Shown here piece after piece: positions 62,963-64,000 of a stretch of 64,000 bases of DNA. The first letter of the stretch is position 1. Each line of letters opens with the position of its first letter. Source of the DNA: Pseudotabrizicola formosa (lineage in GTDB: Bacteria > Pseudomonadota > Alphaproteobacteria > Rhodobacterales > Rhodobacteraceae); contig NZ_PJOM01000005.1 of NCBI RefSeq assembly GCF_002900965.1, forward strand, positions 1-64,000, read 5' to 3'. The position numbers were made by a program, and so were the translations under genes. The notes below the pieces were generated by a model. The model ran no database searches. It worked only from the letters and a program-made list of their open reading frames with translations, and was not told the origin of the DNA.

Positions 62963-63940
62963 ATGCTTGCCTTTCTTATCCGGCGTCTGCTGCAGTCAGT
63001 TGTCGTCTTGCTTGTGGTGGGGGCTGTGTCCTTTGGCATGTTCCGCTTTATCGGCGACCCGGTGAACAACATGCTGGGGCAGGAACGCACGCAAGCCGAT
63101 ATCGCGGAATTGCGTGACAGGCTTGGTCTGGACCGGCCGGTGGTCGTCCAATACGCGGTGTTTCTGCGCAACGCCGTGCAGGGCGATTTTGGAACCAGCT
63201 ACCGGCAAGGGCGGCCTGTGTCCGACATCATTGCGGAACGGGCACCTGCCACGCTGGAACTGGCGGCCGTGTCTGGCGTTATGGCTCTGGTGTTCGGGAT
63301 CGGTCTGGGGGTCATCACGGCGATCAAACGACAAAGCTGGTGGTCCAGTGCCATCATGACGCTGTCGCTGGTGGGCGTATCCTTGCCGACTTTCCTGATC
63401 GGCATCCTGCTGATCTATGTGTTTTCCGTTCAGCTGGAATGGCTGCCCAGCTTTGGCCGGGGTGAAACGGTCAGCCTTGGCGGCTGGACCACGGGGTTTC
63501 TGACGCAATCGGGCATCACCGCGCTGATCCTGCCAGCCATCACACTTGGCCTGTATCAGATGACGCTGATCATGCGTATCGTGCGGTCTGAAATGCTTGA
63601 GGTGCTGCGGCAGGATTACATCCGCTTTGCGCGCGCCCGCGGCTTGCGGGACCGCTCGATCAATTTCCGCCATGCGCTGAAAAACACTCTGGTGCCGGTG
63701 ATCACCGTGACGGGTCTGCAAATGGGCAGCATCATCGCGTTCTCGATCATCACCGAAACGGTGTTCCAATGGCCGGGTCTGGGCCTGTTGTTCATCAATG
63801 CGGTGCAGTTCGTCGATATCCCGGTGATGGCGGCCTATCTCATGCTGATTTCGGTCCTGTTCGTCAGCATCAATCTGGTGGTGGACCTTTTGTATTTCGC
63901 CATTGATCCCCGTTTGAGTGTGGAGGGAGCGAAAACATGA
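62963..63940 (+). CDS. ABC transporter permease, DppB type
   Basis: The 325-aa permease begins MLAFLIRRLLQSVVVLL. It has a periplasmic loop with FIGDPVNNMLG and LRDRLGLDRPVVVQYAVFL, then five more helices with the coupling loop EVLRQDYIRFARARGL and FRHALKNTLVPV. Start ATG 62963 is preceded by GAGAA; the open frame upstream runs through the hairpin and is not used. The stop overlaps the next start (ATGA). Confidence 0.92.
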   Translation: MLAFLIRRLLQSVVVLLVVGAVSFGMFRFIGDPVNNMLGQERTQADIAELRDRLGLDRPVVVQYAVFLRNAVQGDFGTSYRQGRPVSDIIAERAPATLELAAVSGVMALVFGIGLGVITAIKRQSWWSSAIMTLSLVGVSLPTFLIGILLIYVFSVQLEWLPSFGRGETVSLGGWTTGFLTQSGITALILPAITLGLYQMTLIMRIVRSEMLEVLRQDYIRFARARGLRDRSINFRHALKNTLVPVITVTGLQMGSIIAFSIITETVFQWPGLGLLFINAVQFVDIPVMAAYLMLISVLFVSINLVVDLLYFAIDPRLSVEGAKT

Positions 63941-64000
63941 TCCGCCGATTCGAAGCCTTCTGGCAGTCTGACTTTGGCTGGAAATTCCGCCATTCGCCGA
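63937..64000 (+). CDS. ABC transporter permease, DppC type (partial, cut by window end)
   Basis: Only 21 codons are in the window. They start at ATG 63937 in an ATGA overlap with the DppB-type gene and read MIRRFEAFWQSDFGWKFRHS, a usual N-terminal cytoplasmic segment of DppC proteins before the first helix. The identity rests mainly on gene order. Confidence 0.75.
   Translation, partial: MIRRFEAFWQSDFGWKFRHSP

Overview
This window looks like a chromosomal or large-replicon segment of a high-GC alphaproteobacterium, most likely in the Rhodobacterales (Roseobacter/Paracoccus relatives). The reasons are the density of TRAP and ABC uptake systems, FadR-type GntR regulators, a TakP-type TRAP system, a monomeric isocitrate dehydrogenase, an HWE-type histidine kinase, and a TTAA-N7-TTAA CtrA-like box. 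No tRNA, rRNA, CRISPR array, intact insertion sequence or phage gene was seen. Taxonomy is inferred from gene content only.

Left part (1-13.3 kb): a decayed edge with a kdpA-like remnant; a 607-aa outer-membrane beta-barrel protein with a CtrA-like box upstream; an FGGY sugar-kinase remnant; then a tightly overlapping minus-strand operon of an inositol-monophosphatase/HisN-like phosphatase, a peptide-type ABC importer (binding protein, two permeases, fused double ATPase), an M20 N-carbamoyl-amino-acid-hydrolase-like enzyme and two choline-kinase-like phosphotransferases. A DeoR regulator is divergent, with repeated operator-like motifs between. The substrate is unknown, and this is the best candidate for an undescribed pathway.

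Signalling block (13.5-18.5 kb): a hybrid kinase with a recognisable LOV (blue-light) domain, a small periplasmic molybdopterin-oxidoreductase-fold protein and a second, membrane-bound hybrid kinase with an HPt domain. No output regulator lies beside them.

Sugar-acid block (18.5-27.3 kb): a GntR-controlled divergon with a DenD-like dehydrogenase and an IlvD/Edd-type sugar-acid dehydratase on the minus strand, and an FAH-fold XylX-like 2-keto-3-deoxy-acid dehydratase, a complete TRAP transporter and a DMT transporter on the plus strand. This resembles a Weimberg-like oxidative route.

Respiratory and periplasmic-oxidation block (27.4-39.3 kb): an alternative cytochrome oxidase (subunit II, a fused subunit I-III in which the K-channel lysine is replaced by Gln, and a small membrane protein), CtaG and CopD-like proteins, a DUF2231 protein, a membrane-anchored PQQ dehydrogenase and a three-subunit PaoABC-like molybdenum aldehyde oxidoreductase. 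Together they could oxidise alcohols, sugars or aldehydes and pass the electrons to oxygen.

Middle (39.5-48.5 kb): a DUF2934 protein, an HWE kinase facing a FixJ-like regulator, TakQ/TakM-like TRAP permeases converging on TakP across a shared terminator, and monomeric Icd.

Right part (48.5-64 kb): two paralogous GntR regulators interleaved with two FAH-family hydrolases, then an NMT1/SsuABC-type ABC importer, an Ldh-family 2-hydroxyacid dehydrogenase, an oxalyl-CoA-synthetase-like ligase, a ketopantoate-reductase-like protein, an M20 amidohydrolase, an M24 peptidase and the start of a second peptide-type ABC importer, cut off by the window edge. Most start sites were chosen from Shine-Dalgarno spacing and stop/start overlaps. 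Transmembrane and signal-peptide calls are by eye.
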